A DNA stretch of 64,000 bases. Origin: Moniliella sp. 'wahieum'. Taxonomy: Eukaryota; Basidiomycota; Moniliellomycetes; Moniliellales; Moniliellaceae. Shown here one piece after another: positions 19,295 through 31,046 of the stretch (position 1 is the stretch's first letter; every line of letters starts with the position of its first letter). The DNA lies in contig RSEE01000125.1 of the NCBI GenBank assembly GCA_003971905.1, positions 114,340 to 178,339 of the forward strand, read 5' to 3'. The translations under genes and the position numbers were made by a program. The notes under the pieces were generated by a model. That model was not told the origin of the DNA and searched no databases. It worked only from the letters and a program-made list of their open reading frames with translations.

Positions 19295-21170
19295 CCCCGC
19301 GATCATCCTCGTCGAAAGCGGTAGGCAGATGGGAGGCGTAGCGAGGTGGGGGACGACGGCCGACAGCCAGCCAGCATCTGGGCGGCTACGTGGCATAGTT
19401 TCAAAATTGCACGTCCCCCGTTGCATCGGACCTATTCGCAACTGCCCGCCATGCGCCCCTACCACTGTTAGTACTTCCTCTCAACCCTCTGGGATGAGGA
19501 ACTGAGTGCTCATAACGCGCACAGGCGTCAAGCGCTTGGTGACGAGGACACACACGACCTTCGTACTTTGTTGCAGTACGCGGCTGGTATGGCCTGCTCA
19601 CATACCTCATGGCTCCTCGGCCTCTCCAGCCGCAAAAGAAATCCTGCTTTTACGTCGCGCCATTGTCCCGCGCCTGGACACCCCAGGCGGCGTGGCGGGT
19701 AGGCTACGAGAGAAAGTAAGCCAGTGTAAGGCGTCGCGTACTTGTTACATAACATGGCAACACACTGGCTGCCAACCCGGCGACCAGTTGGGACAGCTGC
19801 ATTGCCCTCACCTCCTTCCTCACACTTCCAAGCGTCCACCGGGCACACATTTGTCCTTCATACCGATGCTTGGCCAACGATGCATCCGTAGTCACGGGAG
19901 AGGAGCACATCCTTTGTCTCACGCTGGACCTCGACCGCTCGGTCAGAGGACACGACGCTGCCGCCGAACCTGTTGCCCGAAGGACCGAAGGGGGGAAAGG
20001 CGAAGCAGCCTGTGTTGCCAGCGGTCTGTGTGGATCCGTGACACGCATGGGTTGCGCTCAAAACCTGGGTGGGGATGTACGGCCGCAGATCGTACTAATC
20101 CGCCGTTTGAGGTGGAAGAGAGTCTACCGGGAGTGGTGAAGCCGGCCTCCGACCTACAATCGCACGCCGGGGGGTGGCCTTGGACCGGACACCTTTTTTG
20201 AAACGCGGTGTATCGTCGCAGGCCCCGCCACCGCCACTACCTTCTTGGCCAGCCCAGGCAAGATACTGACCATCCGAGGTGTGCTTTCGAACCACCCACC
20301 ACCTCCATGGCCCCCTTGGCAACGACGGGAAACAAACTATCCATCACAGTCATCATGGCTTCTCCCGGGATACCCGGGATGTCCGGGATATGTTCGGCGA
20401 GACGAGAGACGGCCGTTGGCGGCGGATGGGTTGTGCTCTGAGGCATATAAGCCGACGGATGCAGCTCGGGGGCCGGTAAACAGCTAATGACTACCAAAAC
20501 ACCGCGTGGCCCTCTCTGGCGCCCACCCAAAGTGCACACGCTGTGTTTCCGCAAGTCCATGCAACCTGACGTGCTTGACGCCGCCTGGCGCTGACGCACC
20601 CGAGCGATGATCTAGGGTGGTCAAGCTCTTCTATCCGGTCTCGTATGCCCATCACGCACCATCCCCCGAGAGGCAGAGGAGAAAGAGGGAAGACACCGGC
20701 CTCATCGGCCACATATACATCCCAGGGGCCGGGAGCGGAGATGATTGATTTGATCTGAGATCTGAGAGGACAGTGAGGTTGATGAGGATCGCTGAGGCAG
20801 GTGGGGCCTGGTGGGACATGGTGGGACAGGTACGCGAGGTATGCGGCGGAGAGAGACTGCGACGTGGGCAAGGCGGGGGGTCCCTATGAACTAGTAACTA
20901 CTAGGCGTGATAACCGAGTGGGAACCGCTCCGGTGGCAGGCACGGGGGGACAGTGCGGCTACTGTCGGCCGGCAAATTCGAGTGGTGTCCTGGCTGCTAC
21001 TGGCTGAGCGCGTTTTGGGGGCGGCGGCAGCGTGGACGTGGGCGCTGCGGGCTGAGCTCCGGCAAAGGGCCATCTGCTTTGGTGCTTGCAGGCTGTACCA
21101 TAAGTATCCTCCCTTTTCCCCTTCCCCCTTTCCCCCAGCACCCCCTCTCCCTCCTCATCTGCTGTCCGAC
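19295..21170. other. intergenic region with unassigned reading frames
   Basis: About 1.9 kb. Minus-strand frames near 20440-20237 (RLAEHIPDIPGIPGEAMMTV, then LFPVVAKGAMEVVGG) and 20061-19858 look locally protein-like but match no family I recognise and do not join into a convincing gene. The 300 bp before 21171 should be the promoter of the malate-dehydrogenase-like gene and end in a pyrimidine-rich tract. Confidence 0.4.
20237..20438 (-). CDS. possible exon of an uncharacterised gene
   Basis: An ATG at 20438 opens MPQSTTHPPPTAVSRLAEHI and then DIPGIPGEAMMTVMDSLFPV followed by VAKGAMEVVGGSKAHL. A candidate donor lies at the end (GTCAGT). The segment has protein-like composition but no recognised domain, and the downstream exons are not clear. 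It may be spurious. Confidence 0.2.
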
Positions 21171-22575
21171 ATGGTCAAAGTCGCTCTGCTGTGCGTTGCT
21201 TTCCGATGCAACCCTCTCCCCCCACCACACAGGGAGAGAGGACTGTTGATTGGGGCGGAGTATATACTGACTGCCGACCTTCTCTTGCTTTGGTCTCGCT
21301 GCGACCCAGTGGCGCGTCCGGCAACGTGGGCCAGCCGTTGGCGCTGCTGCTGAAGCAATCACCCCACGTCTCTGAGTTGGCTCTCTACAGCCGCAACCAC
21401 ACCCCCGGCATTGCTGCTGATCTGTCGCATGTGCCGAGCAAAGCGCGTGTCACCGCCTTTCTGCCGACCGGCCATGGTGGGGGCTGCCTGCTGCTCTCGC
21501 AGATGCTGGGGTGGTGGTCATCTGTGCTAGTGCCGCCTTCCGGCCAGGGATGGAACGGGAAAGTCTGTTCCAGCTGAACGCAGCCATTATGGTCGAGATG
21601 GCAGAGGCGATTGCACGCTATGCGCCCCCGACCGCTCTGGTTGCCGTTGTTTCCAACCCTGTCAACTCGCTCGTCCCCATCGTAGCCGGCGTGCTGACCG
21701 CCCGAGGAAGATACGACCCGCAACGGTACGCATTTCCCTCCCGCACCCCCTCCCTCCCCCCGCGCGCGCCTATCTCTTTCTCGCTCTCTGTCCTATTAGG
21801 CTACACACCATTGTCAAGCATGCTAATGCTTTGCATCAATCAGCTTGTTTGGTGTCACCACCCTCGATCTGTTCCGGGCCGAGACGTTCGTTGCGTCCGA
21901 AATGGACGACCCAGAGGTAGCTACTCGGGTCAAAGTCCCTGTTGTCGGGGGCCATTCGGGCAACACGATTGTGCCGTTGCTCTCGCTCTGCCAGCCAGCA
22001 CTTCCGCCCTTGCCTCCAGAGGAGGAAACCCAACGGTACGTGATGCTCACCCACCGTATCCAGACAGCGGGAACCGAGGTGGTACAGGCCAAAGCGGCGG
22101 CAGCAGGGGGTTCAGCTACCCTCTCCATGGCCGCTGCCGCGGCCCGGTTGATCTTTGCTCTGATCCAGGCTCGTGCCGCGTCGCCTTCTTCTCCCTTTAC
22201 AGAAGAAGGGTATGCAATGGTCGATCTCTGTCCGATCCAGACGGAGGGGACGAGGTACGCCACCGTCTGTTTTCCCATTTGCCTCGTGCCGTACGGGAAC
22301 GGATGAGGTTCTGTGCAGTGCCAATCTTACTTGATTCGGGAATTGGGAGCGTTCAGCGTATCCTTCCGCTTCCCGATGCTTCCACGCTGCATCCGACCGA
22401 GCGGGACGCTTTGGCCCTTGCTGCGCCACGCTTGGTCCAAGATATGGATCTCGCCACACAGTGGCTTGCGTCCGCCTCCCTTTCGTCCCCGATGGGCGGG
22501 GTGGGGGTGGAATCAGCTGCGCTGGCCCACATGGCATCCGCCCCCGATTCAGCCAAGTGCGCTGTGACCGTATAG
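21171..22575 (+). CDS. malate/lactate dehydrogenase family protein (MDH-like)
   Basis: Four exons (21171-21190, 21310-21725, 21844-22254, 22308-22575; introns of 119, 118 and 53 nt) give 371 aa once one base is added near 21472. The NAD site [26 protein letters not shown], catalytic Asp/Arg in TTLDLFRAE, the catalytic His in [14 protein letters not shown] and GSATLSM are all present. No mitochondrial presequence or SKL-type C-terminus is visible, so a cytosolic location is inferred. The mobile-loop position that is the first substrate-binding Arg in MDH (RKPGM) is Phe here ([13 protein letters not shown]); the second Arg is kept. That may change substrate. The frame break precedes the loop, which itself is in clean frame. 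Confidence 0.88.
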
Positions 22576-22818
22576 AACAGTGTTCACTTGCCGTGCCACG
22601 GATCTGAGGAGGGACGATGGAGGGGCATGTAACGGGCTATGCGAAGGATGTTTCCTGATTTCAAGTAGAGCATGGATGGTGAGGCCAAGATAGATAAAGG
22701 CAACGTGAAAACAAAATACGACGGACGACTGGACGAGGGGATGCAGTATGGAGAAGGAGCGAAAGAAGAATGGATGAATGGAACGACGAGAGGAGATGAG
22801 ATGAGGCCCGAGGAGCGG
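22576..22818. other. short convergent intergenic region
   Basis: 243 bp between the stops of the MDH-like gene and SURF4. It is purine-rich on the plus strand (repeated gatgg/gaagg words). It presumably contains both 3' UTRs. Confidence 0.5.
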
Positions 22819-23834
22819 TCAGGTACGCTTTTTTGCTTCATCGATAGAATAGGACCCCGCTCCCATGTTGACTACGAGCAACAAGCCGCCAACGATGCTC
22901 AACGTTTGAAAGAAATCGTAGCGGAGGAAATCACGGGACGGATGGCTGGAATGTACGCTCCAAAAGTTGTTGACGGCCAAGTTGAAAAATGAGAGAAGAA
23001 GGATGAGGAAAGATGCAGACCAGCGCGCTTTGAAGCCAACTGCAACCATGACGCATGCGACCAAGCCAAGCGGGGCAGTAAGAATGCGCAACAGCGTCCA
23101 GTTGCCGTGGCAGACAAAGCCGACAAACAAGCCGATCAGCAGGACACGGCCCGCGAGCTGCAGGTAGATGTTCTTGCTTGGTTCGGAAAGGGTGGGTAGA
23201 CCAGCCAAGAGCGGGTGCCGGGATTTCTTGGAGAGCGAGTCGGAAAGACACATCAGCAACCCCCCTCCAACAGAAAAGTTGCGCAGGAAAAAATTCCAGT
23301 CCAACAGCACGCCGTACCCGATACCTTGCAAGAAGATGATGCCCCAAAGTGAACTGACAGCCGAGACGGGCACGCGGCGTGCAATGAGCAGGATAGATGC
23401 ACAGACCATCACCACCACATTAACCGAGAGGAAGACATGGCCAATCCCCCAGTACATGTGTCGTTCTTGGGTGAGATAGTGAACCTGGTCAGGCCATTGG
23501 CACACGATCCGAACCGCATCTTCCAAAAAAGTCGCCACGATCAAAAAACGGCCGAGGGCCGGATGTAGGGACGTAGGGACTGAGTGTAGGCCTCGATCAT
23601 GTCCTCAGTTCCGGATGACCAACGACGGAGCTGGTGAGGTAGACATGCTCCGAGGTAGCTGCGAGGTTGACGTGAACCCAAATTCAGATGATGGGGCAAA
23701 GCCGCCCGAATACGAGGCAGCGGGCGCATGCGAGAACGAATGTGGCGAGGGTGAGCATATGTGTATGCGTATGCGTTTCCATATCCGTTTTGGGATCCCA
23801 AGCCGGGCCCAGCTCCTGACCCACTGTACGACAT
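22819..23834 (-). CDS. ERV29: SURF4/Erv29-type ER cargo receptor
   Basis: The core is unmistakable: EDMIEAYTQSLRPYIRPSAV, TFLEDAVRIVCQWPDQVHYL, FLQGIGYGVLLDWNFFLRN and WSVHSSHPSRDFLRYDFFQT, with several hydrophobic membrane segments between. It ends AKKRT, giving a C-terminal dilysine KKxx ER-retrieval signal. The protein cycles between ER and Golgi in COPII/COPI vesicles and collects soluble cargo. The frame breaks once, in a run of six T on the coding strand (six A at 23543-23548); a seventh restores AVFLIVATFLED. The start at 23834 (MSYSGSGAGPG) is tentative because the Gly/Pro/Arg-rich N-terminus is not conserved. With this start and the repair, 338 aa result. Confidence 0.9.
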
Positions 23835-25200
23835 GGGCCGGGCATGGTTGGGCCCGACGCGCCCGGATCGCGGGTGGGCGGCGTAGCTTCCGTGTGGGGC
23901 GTGCTGGGACCCAATTCTACCTGGCAAGGGACGTGTACTGACCGAGGCGTAGTGGCGGTGGCCAGGTCGCGCGCTGCGCCAGCTCCGCCGTACGTAGGCG
24001 GAGTACATGCTGGGGGGTGTGGTGGCGCTTCCTTCTCCCGAGGTCTGTCGCAAGCTGGGCCCGGTGGAGCGGCGCGGGAGCTTAGATCATTGATCGATCA
24101 TCGATCAGCGGAGCTTTTTTTTTTTTAGGCGCATGTTCCAATTTTAAGTTTCACCCCCGCGCCTAGGAAATGGCAACCCCCTCGGCCTGAGAACGTTGAA
24201 GCTTGAAGAGCACCAAGTGGGTTTGAGATCTGAGCAAAGCAAGAGGACGGCATACCGGGCGGACCACATGCCCCCGATGTCGTCTGGATATCTTTGGGCC
24301 GTTCAACACAATCAGGGTACTGCATTACGAGGTCATTGAGGTCATTGAGATCATCGAGGCAATGCATTGATCTTGGCCTTGCTCCTCGATCCTTGGCCAT
24401 CTACCGTCGACATCATCTATCGTCCCGAGCAGGGAAAGCGGAACGTCAGAGTTTTGCGCGCTGCCCGGATGATGCGGCTGGCCAGGGTGTAACAGGGGCC
24501 GCGTGCGGTGTGCACGGGGCTGCCCGTCGCTAGGGTTCCTAGGTATACTCTGAATGTTGTTGAGCCTCAGCGTACTGATACTCACCGGTCACCGGTCTCA
24601 CCCGACCTGGCCCGGGCTGCCCCGGCCTGCGATCAAGCTCTTTGCGTCCAAGATCTAATCATTCAATCCTTAAATCACCTTACATTAGGCACTGGAGGAC
24701 ACGTGGCACTAGCACCACGTACTTCTCCAGACAAGCCAGGCACTAGCACTACACGGCACAGGGCAGCACCAAACACGAAACACACCCCATTATGCATCAT
24801 GCATACGTCATGCTTCATGTTTCAGATGTGCACGTCCAAGTCTCAGACACCAGGCCTGAGCGCCTGAGCCTCAGCGCTCAGCGCCTCAGCGCCTCAGCGC
24901 CTCCGACCGCCTCAGCGCATACGCTGGAATCGAGCAGGCCACCGGCGGGCCGCAGGCCCTCGGGCCCCACGCCTGCCGCACCAGGGGAGCAGTGTCCCTC
25001 CAGCCGAGGGAAGACTGCCCCTATCCCGGAATCGCAACACCAGCACCACGGCTGTGGACCCCAGCTGCTGCGCTCGAGCCATCAGCCACTGCTGGCTGCG
25101 ACACAGGGCAGGCATGGGGCCAGTGTGCTGCTTGGTTGCCACCCCCGGGGAGGGTGCCCCATTGGCCGGCGGCCCGGCTGAGGCCTGAGCCTGAGCCTGA
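23835..25200. other. intergenic region, repeat-containing
   Basis: No recognisable gene. It contains a T11-12 run near 24115-24126, the atcgatc heptamer array (24086-24106), a 9-bp repeat gaggtcatt (24330-24356), tcaccgg heptamers near 24583, and cctcagcg/cctgagcg 7-8-bp repeats (24860-24915). The longest frames are low-complexity. Confidence 0.5.
24086..24106 (+). repeat. heptamer array atcgatc
   Basis: atcattg followed by atcgatc twice, containing ATCGAT. The same word recurs in arrays at 29946, 30009 and 59359. Confidence 0.8.
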
Positions 25201-25265
25201 GGAGGCCTGAGGCCGAGGTGGGGCAAACGACGGCAGCGGCGAGGCCGGGGAGGCCCTGAGCCCGA

Positions 25266-27553
25266 GGTGCGCATCGACGGCCTTCGGCAGCTTCGTTCCC
25301 CTAAGGCCAGGCCAGCCCCCAGCTCTGCCCTTTTCTACCCAGCCGCCCCCTTTGTCCCTGCTGCCTGTCCACCGCCATCCAGCCTGCCCGGGCGCATTCC
25401 TTCTCCCGTTTGTGTATCCTGTCTGCTCCCCTCCTTCTCTTCTCCTTGCACCACCCGCCATGTCTCCTCTCCGTCGTCGTCGCCCGCCGTCCTGTCGCCC
25501 GCGCAGGCTCCCTCCCCGCTACTCGTCGCCTCGCCCGCGTCCTCGCCTTCGCCCGCGCCCCTCGCCACGGTGCTGCGCTGGCGCTGTCTGGCCCAGCTCT
25601 GTTGGCGCACCCCCGCACCCGGCCGCCATCCCCTCGGGTCGCTGCTGATGCGCCTCCGCACCCGCCCACCGCAGCCCAGGTCCGCGCCCAGCCCCGCCGT
25701 CAACCAGTCCGCCTCATCAATCCCAATCCCCCCCTGCCGTCTCGCCGCCCCAGCCGTCCACTCCCGTGCTTCTTCTATCCCCAAGTCTCCTCCCCCCCCA
25801 CCCGCGCTACCGACGCGCCGGCGACGCTCAACCTTACCACTGCTTGTAACACTGCCGTCCCTGAGCCTGGCACTTTCTCCTCCCCTTCTCAACCGTCGAA
25901 GCGAGGTGAAGGAACTGTTGGTGTCGGACAATGCGCCTACCCGGACCAAGGACGTAATGCGCAGAGTCGAGGCCCTCTTCCCCACCACGGACGCTTCGCC
26001 CACGTCCTCTTCCATGCCAGAGTCACGATCGTTGTTGCTGGCATACTTCTTGCCACCAGGCAAGTCCTATCCGACGCGGGGTGGCAGGTATGTACGCCCT
26101 TCTCTTCCCTCGCGACGCGGAAGTCTGGGCCAGTTTGCTGCGATTGTAGGCGCCGACATTCCACAGTCAGAGTGGAACGTTGCGCTGCGAGGGCTGGTGG
26201 CCGAGTACGCGCCCAGCGATGAGGACATGGGGATCGAAAGCAAGATCCCGCCGCAACGTCTCCTGAGGCAGGTATCAACTTGCCCGCTGCATCCGGGATC
26301 ACAAAGATCCCAAGTGTGGTGGCGACCCCAGCAGCTTCGCCTCGGTCGTCCCCACGGTCTGCACCTCTTCCGGGGCCTCTATCCTCTCGAAGGGACTGGG
26401 CCACTCTCTCTCTCTCTCCACATCCCCGCAATGCTGACCGGGACCTCTCCCCCTCCAGTCCTAATGGAGTGGGCGTGGGATCGGCCAAGGGCTTAGTCCC
26501 GGCATGGGGGGCGCGCTGTCTAATTCCTATGGGCGTGCACACTGAGGCAAGACCCTTCATTGCCCCTGGTCCCGCACCGGAGTTCAGCTGCTCCCCGCGC
26601 GCACTACGGTCGCGTGCGCATAGCCGTGGTTCCTCCCTGGCTAGTCCATGCCTCGGCGATTTGCACGAAGAACCCGAACCGCATGAGACCACACCTGCAC
26701 CTGCCCCTCCTTCCACTGGCTCGAGCAGCGACGCCTCCTCAGGCCCCCCTTTTCTCTCTCACTCGGCGCGCTTTGCTATGCCCAAGCACCGTAATCGTCG
26801 TCATCCCCCTCACGGTTCGGACGACGCCGTCCCCTACCTATCTCGCCATGGCGCCCGCAACGCCACCTCTGCCACAGCCGCTCCGCCTCCTTCACAACCC
26901 AATCGGAGCCCAAGCCCACGTCCGATCGCAGGCTCCGATGGAGATGACGATGAAGATGAGTCTGAAGAACAGGACGAGGGGAAGATGAAGATGAAGATGA
27001 GATCAGGACGAAGGCGAAGTTAAAGATGAAGACCAGGACCGGGATCAAGGCAAACGTAAGGTCGAAAACCAGGGCCGTGCCTTTCCCCCGGAAAGTGACT
27101 CGGAAGAGTCGGCATCTCTGAAGTCGGATCAAGTCAATTCACCCCTCCTTCCCCCCTACCTCATGGCAAGCAAACTCGGCGCAGGCTCAATTGTACCACT
27201 GGCAACACGAACAGCAGCGGCTGTCGCGTGGCGTGCCCCCAACCCAATGGGAACCGTCGGGAAACGAGTCCGAGTCGGATCCAGGTCAGACGGAAGATAC
27301 GTCGGATGAGAAGGAACTGTTTCTGGGGGGCGATGTATCGCCGGATGCGGCCTTGAGCGACGCCCATTCGGACCCAGGGAATACCGATGCAAGTTCTACC
27401 CCGCCGGTCGCTGCGGGCGACCGTGGGAAGGACTCGCTCCCCTTTGCCGTCACCCAATTACGCCACCTCGCACGTACCAAGTCAGTCACTTGGCCTTGGC
27501 TCGCAATCGGTACCTACCCATGTTGGTTCCTCTTGCCCCCCCACCCCACCTGA
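25266..27553 (+). CDS. uncharacterised Ser/Pro- and acidic-rich protein region
   Basis: I do not recognise the family. The 5' half (25266-25880) is Pro/Ser/Arg low-complexity. A short ordered stretch follows: HGRFAHVLFHARVTIVVAGI then LLATRQVLSDAGWQ, ending at a plausible donor GTATGT near 26090. Next comes IPQSEWNVALRGLVAEYAPS and DEDMGIESKIPPQRLLRQ near 26155-26275. After that the chain is disordered (Ser/Pro-rich, then Asp/Glu/Lys-rich near 26930-27050) and ends with acidic segments such as WEPSGNESESDPGQTEDTSD and a stop at 27551. The frame changes several times, so exon limits are unknown. A regulatory nuclear protein with a small helical domain would fit, but that is a guess. Confidence 0.4.
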
Positions 27554-30426
27554 ATTTTAAGTGTTAGCCTTTTGTCCTCTTGCATGCCCCACCCGCCTTT
27601 CACACTGTATGATAAAAATGGGTCCACTAGGCTTTCCCTGCCCCCTTTTGTGATGGTCCTGTGAACGCTTTGGAGCGTGACTTCCTTTCCTAGGACATTA
27701 TTTGTTTCCTCTCCGACTATGTTACCGTCACCTCTTTCACAGGGCGCGTATGCCTCTGTTGATCCTGTTCTTTCGATCCTATCCGTTGATCCCATGTTTT
27801 CCCGCCGTTGATGGTGCTTTTGTTTTAAGCAAGAATTTTTCGTGAACTATCGGTTTCCTCCGTTTCCTCCTTGAATGATGTGAATTGGCTTCCAGCAATA
27901 GCTTCAGCCGCGGTTGGGTTGGGGTTGGGTTGAAGAAGGGTTCAATGGAAATGGCAGTGTGAAGGATGTATTATTTCCATAACAGTGCGATCACAAGCTG
28001 GGAGTAGGCAACGGGAAAGAAAAGACTGTGGATGGCATAGCCACAACAGTTGTATTTGATTAGCCATTGAGGATACACAGAAAGACGACAGCAGATCATT
28101 AGTCGGTCCCCGTGTATTGTCATGTGTGGAAATACACATGGATGACACATGGAATGATGAGACATAGCTGGGATTGTAGAGAAGATCTGGTGGTCCACAA
28201 CATCACAGCTTTTCTTCGTCCTCAGTTCTCTGTGTGGGGTTTTTAAATGAGAATCGAGAAATAGTTTACAGCCCCATTGTTGGCGAGCTCGGCTCAGCTC
28301 AGCAGAATCTCGCGTAAGAAATGCTTGCTGAGCAGTAGTATTGTTGGGGAAAATGAGGTGGCAAGATCGAAGAGGTGATGATCTCGATGATGTAGGTCAT
28401 TAGGGTAAATATATCGTCTTGCATGGACTGAAGGCGGAGTTGTCTGGCTTCTCTTGGACGCAACCGCGAAGATCGCCGTCAAAGTTGCGCAGTTGAAAGA
28501 AGCTACTGTGGCTTTTAGTCTGACTGATGGCGGTTGAAGCTGATCGTTGTGAGCAGCGACGCTGAGAAACACTCCATCAGTGGCTAGATATGAAAGAAGA
28601 GAACGTCGATTACCCTCGTGGACATGAATGCGCTGGGCTTATTTTGTGTGAGATGGCAAGGGAAATACCCTGAAAAGGAGAGAGAGGTCGATAGCCGGAG
28701 GATAGAGGGGAGTAGAAGGGGCTATTGTTTTGCAGTAATTCTCGCTGAAAATGAAGTGAACAAAGGCTTGTGGATAAAAATAGAGAGTGTGAATGATGAC
28801 GGTTAACACTGATGGTATGCGCCAATTCGTGAACTATATGCTTAGGAAGGATGGGGGATCTCATCATCACAGTGTAAGTGGATAGGAAACACACGCTGTG
28901 TCCATAATGTAAAAAGGAGGAGAGGGTGTATATATTGTGTCAACAGAGAGATGCGGCGGGGGGAGTAAAAAGCCTTACGCCCCTTGTGTGCATAGAAGTT
29001 GGGCTTTTTGTATCTATCATGACGGGACGAGCGTATGGAAGAGAGAGAGAGGTCGCTGCATCTCATGGGCAAGTCCATAGTCAATGTGTATGACCAACAG
29101 CAGAGAAGCGACATTGTTGCTTTTCTCTAGAACGATGTTCAAGCGACCTTACAAAGGCCTCAGGCCTCAGAGTAGGACGACCGTCAGCGAGCGTAGGAAG
29201 GCCACACTCTGAGTCTCTTTGATATGAAAATCAAATGGATCTATCAGCACCAATTCCGTCAGCACTATCAGTACACCATATCCCGACTCAGAATTAGACC
29301 ATCATTGTAATGCTGGGGCGCGCTGGGGAATGACGGTCATTAATCATTGCCTCCGTCGAAAAAGTCGGCCCTCTTTTGTGCTATTTTTTGGCGCCCCCAG
29401 CTCTGTTGGTCGTGGCGCCAACGAACCACATATGCGCCCCACCTGTTCTATGCTGATGAGGACATCATCTTTGCGGTTCTCTAGTACTTCCGTTGACTGG
29501 CAACCTTCACAACGTTCAGATCTGAAACCTCATCAGCCTTATAGGCCCTCAGGTTCTCAGGTTTCAGGGTATATACTGTGGCATGTGAGGTATGCAGTAG
29601 GGTGAGTATTACAGAGTGCATCAGCTTGGGGAAGTGGCAACCCCCACTGCTCAGGGCCCTTGTCCTGTGTGGGCAGTTACTGGTACCTATAGCTACCCTC
29701 TGCGAACCCCCCAACCCCGCCACCAGGCTCTGCACCCTGAGTTCGGCGCTGCGGCAGCGGGAAAATGGGGCTGACATGTACACAATGCCCGAGGCTTGAA
29801 GCTTGATCTTGGATCATATATCATGCACCCTGCTTCAGATCTCCACAGACGTTCAGAGCTTCAGCACTTCAGCACTTCAAGCTTCAAGCTTCAGCTTCCA
29901 AACAACTGCTGCTGGGGGCACGCTTGAGATCCAGGACATGATCATCGATTATCGATTATCGATGACATCGACCACAAGGCCCAATATCAGTATTCAATAT
30001 TCAATGATCATCGATCATCGATCATCCAACACCGGGTTTTGATGGTTGTCCTCCTCGCTTCGTATCTTTTGGGTCCTTACCCTCAGGCCTAATGCGGGCC
30101 CCACACGTCCCCCGAGGCGTAAGGACCCACAGGATCCAGGGTCTTGTGCTTCTATGTACGATGCGAATAGGCTCATATATAAGCCCCCACACCCTTTATT
30201 TTGGTCCACAGTCCCTTCCCCTTACTCGTTGTCCCCAGTCTTTCTTATTCCCCCTCTTCCTCCCCCTCCCCCCCCACTCGTTGTAGCCCGCTCCCATCCA
30301 CGCATATGCACACCAGTCTGGTCGTCCTCTGCTCCATCCAGCCTTAATCTTACCCCACCGCGCTATTCTCTTGTTGCCAGTGCAACCCCACTTTCTTCCC
30401 TAACCACACTTGCAACGCGCCCACAC
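27554..30426. other. 2.9-kb AT-richer non-coding region
   Basis: No reading frame here looks coding. Base composition is visibly more AT-rich than the genic parts (27.6-29.3 kb), then returns to GC-rich. Features seen: ggttgggttggggttgggtt near 27905-27930, ggcctca heptamers near 29155, ttcag/ttcaag arrays near 29860-29900, and the atcgatt to catcgat heptamer arrays near 29941-30029. Confidence 0.5.
29988..30029 (+). repeat. heptamer-register array, progressive unit change
   Basis: Six consecutive 7-mers: cagtatt, caatatt, caatgat, catcgat, catcgat, catccaa. Each differs from the previous by zero to two or three bases, and the phase is exact. A sister array (atcgatt, atcgatt, atcgatg) lies 40 bp upstream at 29944-29964. 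Confidence 0.88.
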
Positions 30427-30967
30427 ATGTCCGTCGATCTTACCCACGCCCCCTCGTTGCCCGCTCCCACCGCGCAGGGGGCTCAACTGCATCAACCATC
30501 ACCTCGCCGGCACCAGCAGCGCCCGCAACACAACACGCCGGCCCACCATCTCCCCACAGGCATCTCTCCCACTCCGGTGACCCCCGTCGCCAGTCGATGC
30601 CAAACATGGAGCGGGCCGGACTGCTGCCCGACGGACGCACCGCTTACCCTCGCCGCGCCTCCTTGGGCGAAATGAGCTGCACCGGAACGCGCCTCTCCCC
30701 TTCCGTCTCAGTACATCGTGGGCATCCCCCTCTGCCCTGGCCCCGCTGTCCCAGATGGAGCCACGGGAATCAACACCAACGTCCCCCTCTCACAAGCGCC
30801 ACTGCCTCCGAGCAAGAAGCAAGGCCCGACGGGTCGCGCCCTGTCCTCCCCCCGTGGCAACATCCACGGTGCGAGTTAAGGAAGTCTCTCATCTGTCGAT
30901 CCCAGGCTTGGGCCTCTACCCTGTGGAAGTGCCGGATATAACGCTCCCTCCCACCCATGGCCGGTAA
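30427..30967 (+). CDS. uncharacterised coding region
   Basis: The family is not recognised. An ATG at 30427 opens MSVDLTHAPSLPAPTAQG. Protein-like stretches in changing frames follow: MPNMERAGLLPDGRTAYPRR then ASLGEM near 30597-30680, YIVGIPLCPGPAVPDGATGI near 30713-30770, and VKEVSHLSIPGLGLYPVEVP ending TLPPTHGR with a stop at 30965. The three pieces join only if frame shifts (indels or small introns) are allowed. It could be a short Pro-rich protein of about 180 aa. The upstream leader is strongly pyrimidine-rich, which supports a start near 30427. Confidence 0.4.
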
Positions 30968-31046
30968 TCAGCCACGGACGTTGCTGAAATGCACTTGAGA
31001 ATGGGTGGTTGCATGTCATCCTTTTGGCTACCAGGAAGCGAATGAA

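Noticed and set aside
27905-27930. Possible interstitial telomere repeat (ggttggg words)
   Set aside because: Units are ggttggg/gggttgg, not TTAGGG; only a few copies and no subtelomeric context.
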